8,417 nucleotides of DNA from positions 1-8,417 of the forward strand of contig CAZUZD010000279.1 of the NCBI GenBank assembly GCA_964624465.1, given 5' to 3'. Source of the DNA: CAZUZD01 sp964624465 (GTDB taxonomy: Bacteria > Planctomycetota > Planctomycetia > Isosphaerales > Isosphaeraceae). A program made the translations under genes and the position numbers. The notes beneath the pieces were generated by a model. The model did no database searches and was not told the DNA's origin. It saw only the letters and a program-made list of their open reading frames with translations. Below, piece after piece: positions 5,509 through 8,417 of this stretch. How positions within the stretch are numbered: the first letter of the stretch is position 1; each line of letters opens with the position of its first letter.

Positions 5509-8417
5509 TTACAGCCGCCCCCACGGATTTCCGGGATCGGCCCGGCCTCGCACGACGGCTGACCTGGCACGGGCGAGCAGGGTTTCCACCCGGCCCCAGA
5601 ATTCCTGCGAGGCGGGGGGTGCCGGTTCGGCGGTCCCGGCCGGGGCCATCCCGTCGCGGAGGCCGGCCAGCGCCGGGTCGACCTGCCAGCGTCCGAGCCG
5701 CCGGGCGACCACCACGCGCTGCAGGGCCCCCCCGGAGTCCAGGGCGGCGGCGGAGGCCGCCAGGTCGGCGTCGAGCCAGGCGAGGGCCTGCTGCCGCCAC
5801 GGGGACGCGGAGCCCCCGTCGGTGGCGGGCGACTCCGGGCTGGCCACGGTGGCGGCCAGTGCCGCGGCGCGGGCGGCCTGGAAGCGGTTCAGGGCGGGGA
5901 GATCGTCCGCGAGTGACGGGGCCCCGGCGAACGCCAGGACCCACAGGCGGGCCGAGACCTCGGGCTGGCCCCGCGCGAAGGCGAGCCGGGCCAGCAGCGC
6001 GAGATCCTCCGGATCGACGGGACGGTCGCGGCCCGCCGCGACGGCCCCCAGCCGGGGCTCCAGCGCGATCAGGCGCTCGGCCCGCGCGGCCAGCCTCGAG
6101 GCGCTCAGGATCGGGTCGGGCATCGGTGGGCCCGCGTCGACCCTGGCGAGGGCCTCCAGGGCCTCCGGCAGGTCGCCCGCCTCGATCAGGGCCCGCCCGA
6201 GAAACAGCCAGGTCGCGGCGAATCGGGGGTCGAGGCGGACGGCCGCGCGGAACTCGGCGACGGCCTCGTCGAGCCGGCCGGCCGACTGCAGCGCATGGGC
6301 GCGGGCCTTGTGCACGACCGCCAGGTCCGGGAACCGCCGGACCGATTCGGTCTGCTCCGCGATCGCCGCCGGCCAGTCGCCACGGTCGGAGTGGACCAGC
6401 GCGATCTGGTCCCGGACCAGCCAGTCGTCGGGCCGGAGCCTCCGCGCCTCGGCGAACTCGGTGTCGGCCTCCCGAGGCTCGCCCAGCTCCAGCAGCGCCG
6501 ACCCGAGTGCGACGTGGGCGAGGGCGTCGTCGGGCCGCAGCCGGATCACCTCGCGGAGCGTCTCGGCGGCCTCCGCCGGCTGATCGCAGAGCAGCAGCGC
6601 CTTGCCCAGGCCGCGCAGGGCCAGCCCGCTGCGGGGCCGGACTCCGGCGGCCACCGCGAAGCAACGGGCCGCCTCCTCGGCACGACCGATCACCAGCAGC
6701 TCGCGTCCGAGGTCGGCGTTCACCCAGAAGTCGTCGCGGTGCGCCGCCTGGGCGCGCCTGAGCAGCGAGATCGCCGTCGCCCTGCTCCCGAGGAACGCCA
6801 GCGACGCGGCCAGCCTGGTGACGCTCGCGACCGGCAGATTCTCGACGTCGGCGGTGCCTGCCAGCCGCTCCAGGGCCTCGAGCCGGCGCGCCGGCCCGCC
6901 CTCGCGCTGCCCGAGCGTGTCCCGCAGCCGGTTCCGCCAGGAGTCCGGGTCGGCCGCCCTGGCGATCGCGACCAGCCGGTCCGCGCCCGCCGGGTCGCGG
7001 AGGACGCGCCCGCGTCGCAGGAACGCCCACTGATCGAGGCCGCTGGCCAGGTCGGCGGCCGCGGGGCTGGCGGCCAGCGCCCGGCCCGCCGCGGCCGGGT
7101 CCGGTGCATCGACGCCGACGCCGTAGGCACCGAACGCCGCGGCGTACTCGGCGTCGGCCTTCCGCTCGTCGGCGTGGACCCCGAAGTCGTTGAGGATCGT
7201 CGCGAGCCGCTCGGCGATCCGGCGGTCCTGCTCGGCCGCCACGGCCGCGTCGCGCTCCCGGGTCAGGTCGGCGAGGAACGACCGCACGCGAGCCCGGAGC
7301 CCGGCGCTCGCGCTCCCGGGCCCGAGCAGCAATTCACCGCGACGGCCGGCCTCGATCGCCTCGACCCAGAGGATCGGATCACCGCCGGCGGCGACGGCCC
7401 GTTCCCGCTTCGTGGCGGCGTCGGCCAGCGCCTGATCGACCGCCCCGCGAGTCTGCTCCTCGCGGCGGCGGCGGTCGTGATCAACCCAGGCCCAGCCAGC
7501 GACGCCGATCAGCACGGTCGCGAGCACGGACCCGGCCAGCGCGAGTGTCAACCGCCGGCGCCGACGCTCCTCGGCGGCACGGGTCTCCGCCCGCGCCTGG
7601 GCCAGCTCGGCCTCGCCCAGGCGCTGCTCGACGCCACGGAGGTAGGCCGTCAGCCCGGCCACGGCGACCCCCGCGTCCCGCGGGCGGTCCTTCGGGGCGG
7701 CGGCCAGGCAGCCGCGGGCCAGGTCCACCAGCTCGGCATCGGCGTCGCTGGCGTCGAGCCGGCCAGACGCCCCGGAGAGGTCGGCCTGCGCCGCCCGGCG
7801 GTAGACCTCGGCCCCGGTCTCGCCCGCGAAGGCCGGCTCACCGGTCAGGATCTCGCAGAGGATCGAGCCGAGCGCGAAGACGTCGGCCCGCTCGTCGAGC
7901 GTGTCCAGCGCCCCGCGCGCCTGCTCGGGGGCCATGTACGCCGGCGTGCCCAGCACCGAGCCTGCCCGTGACTCCAGCGCCTCCGCGCGACTGCGGAGTG
8001 TCCAGACCACGGAGTCGTCGGTCGGACGACTCGCCCGCCCCTCGTCGGCGATCCCCCCCTGCTCCAATACCTTCGCCAGGCCCCAGTCCATCACCTGAAC
8101 CTCGCCGAAGGCGCCGACCATGACGTTCGACGGCTTCAGGTCGCGGTGGATCACCCCCCGCGCGTGGGCGTAGGCCATCGTCTGACCGACCCGCTCGAAG
8201 ATCGCGAGAAACCGCATCCGGTCCTCCGCGGGATTCCGGCGCTCTGCCAGCAGGGCGGCCAGGGTCCGGCCGCGGACGAGCTTCATCGCGATGAACACGC
8301 GGCCGTCGGGGAGCCGCCCCAGCTCGTGGACCGGGACGATGCCGGGGTGCTGGAGCTGGCCGTCAATCTGGGCCTCCTCCACGAACCGGCGGACCATCTC
8401 GGGCTGATCGCGGTGCT
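5509..8417 (-). CDS. Transmembrane Ser/Thr protein kinase with C-terminal TPR domain; N-terminus outside window
   Basis: The frame is open to the window edge, reading HRDQPEMVRRFVEEAQ, so the Met at 8397 is internal and the glycine loop and probably the catalytic lysine are cut off. Numbering from that Met: E8 is the likely alpha-C glutamate; HRDLKPSN at 84-91 is the catalytic loop with D86; DWG at 104-106 replaces the common DFG but keeps the metal-binding Asp; GTPAYMAPE at 150-158 closes a long activation segment; DERADVFALG at 168-177 and R238 complete the Hanks-type fold. A charged coiled stretch (255-281) leads to one membrane helix (283-305, LTLALAGSVLATVLIGVAG), then a linker and about six to seven TPR-like repeats from 523 to 750 (for example AGRLDEAVAEFRAAVRLDP). 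The C-terminal 200 residues show the WRQQALAWLDADLA motif seen in planctomycete kinases. The kinase is cytoplasmic; the TPR part is probably on the other side of the membrane as a sensor or docking module. The signal and substrates are unknown. Confidence 0.95.
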   Translation of the reverse strand, partial: HRDQPEMVRRFVEEAQIDGQLQHPGIVPVHELGRLPDGRVFIAMKLVRGRTLAALLAERRNPAEDRMRFLAIFERVGQTMAYAHARGVIHRDLKPSNVMVGAFGEVQVMDWGLAKVLEQGGIADEGRASRPTDDSVVWTLRSRAEALESRAGSVLGTPAYMAPEQARGALDTLDERADVFALGSILCEILTGEPAFAGETGAEVYRRAAQADLSGASGRLDASDADAELVDLARGCLAAAPKDRPRDAGVAVAGLTAYLRGVEQRLGEAELAQARAETRAAEERRRRRLTLALAGSVLATVLIGVAGWAWVDHDRRRREEQTRGAVDQALADAATKRERAVAAGGDPILWVEAIEAGRRGELLLGPGSASAGLRARVRSFLADLTRERDAAVAAEQDRRIAERLATILNDFGVHADERKADAEYAAAFGAYGVGVDAPDPAAAGRALAASPAAADLASGLDQWAFLRRGRVLRDPAGADRLVAIARAADPDSWRNRLRDTLGQREGGPARRLEALERLAGTADVENLPVASVTRLAASLAFLGSRATAISLLRRAQAAHRDDFWVNADLGRELLVIGRAEEAARCFAVAAGVRPRSGLALRGLGKALLLCDQPAEAAETLREVIRLRPDDALAHVALGSALLELGEPREADTEFAEARRLRPDDWLVRDQIALVHSDRGDWPAAIAEQTESVRRFPDLAVVHKARAHALQSAGRLDEAVAEFRAAVRLDPRFAATWLFLGRALIEAGDLPEALEALARVDAGPPMPDPILSASRLAARAERLIALEPRLGAVAAGRDRPVDPEDLALLARLAFARGQPEVSARLWVLAFAGAPSLADDLPALNRFQAARAAALAATVASPESPATDGGSASPWRQQALAWLDADLAASAAALDSGGALQRVVVARRLGRWQVDPALAGLRDGMAPAGTAEPAPPASQEFWGRVETLLARARSAVVRGRADPGNPWGRL

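Noticed and set aside
2975..6583. Plus-strand open frame of 1202 codons spanning two genes
   Set aside because: It overlaps the opposite strand of the dehydrogenase and kinase genes and their spacer, with no recognisable domain. It is an antisense shadow.
5366..7030. Minus-strand frame of 554 codons within the kinase gene
   Set aside because: It is out of frame with the TPR-encoding frame and composed almost wholly of Arg, Gly, Pro and Ala. The in-frame kinase product has clear domains.
6295..7971. Plus-strand frame of 558 codons opposite the kinase
   Set aside because: No family resemblance; composition is typical of a GC-driven antisense frame.

Overview
The window is GC-rich DNA, roughly 70% GC judged by eye. 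It is most consistent with a planctomycete of the Isosphaeraceae type (Singulisphaera, Tautonia and Paludisphaera are the sort of relatives meant). Two lineage markers support this. One is a PVC-type membrane-bound dehydrogenase/cytochrome protein of the Pirellula/Verrucomicrobium families. The other is a Ser/Thr kinase with a DWG motif, one membrane helix and a long TPR tail. The assignment rests on protein style; no rRNA or marker gene is present.

All recognisable genes lie on the minus strand, so the window is described from its right end. (1) 8417 down to 5509 is a receptor-like Ser/Thr protein kinase whose N-terminus, with the glycine loop and probably the ATP-binding lysine, lies beyond the window. 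(2) 5508-5249 is a 260-base intergenic region with a repeated CACTTTCCC motif and a weak hairpin. (3) 5248-739 carries what I read as one large secreted protein: signal peptide, ThuA-like domain, beta-propeller dehydrogenase domain, HEAT-like repeats, CxxCH cytochrome c domain and C-terminal beta-sandwich. It is broken by a 10-N assembly gap at 2837-2846. About 170 bases to the right of the gap do not fit the protein and look like a foreign or misjoined contig edge, so the gene is listed as two partial CDS entries. (4) 738-572 is a short spacer with a strong GC hairpin. (5) 571 down to 1 is the N-terminal part of a secreted esterase of the enterochelin/feruloyl esterase type, whose catalytic serine lies beyond the window.

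Functionally, the left two genes look like exported catabolic proteins: an esterase and a ThuA/dehydrogenase/cytochrome protein, which in planctomycetes are usually linked to sugar or polyol oxidation. The kinase is a sensor or regulator whose link to them is only proximity. The spacers of 167 and 260 bases do not suggest a tight operon. There is no sign of CRISPR, phage, toxin-antitoxin or RNA genes. I do not see a previously undescribed system here. The most useful second look is the broken PVC gene and the anomalous sequence beside the gap.
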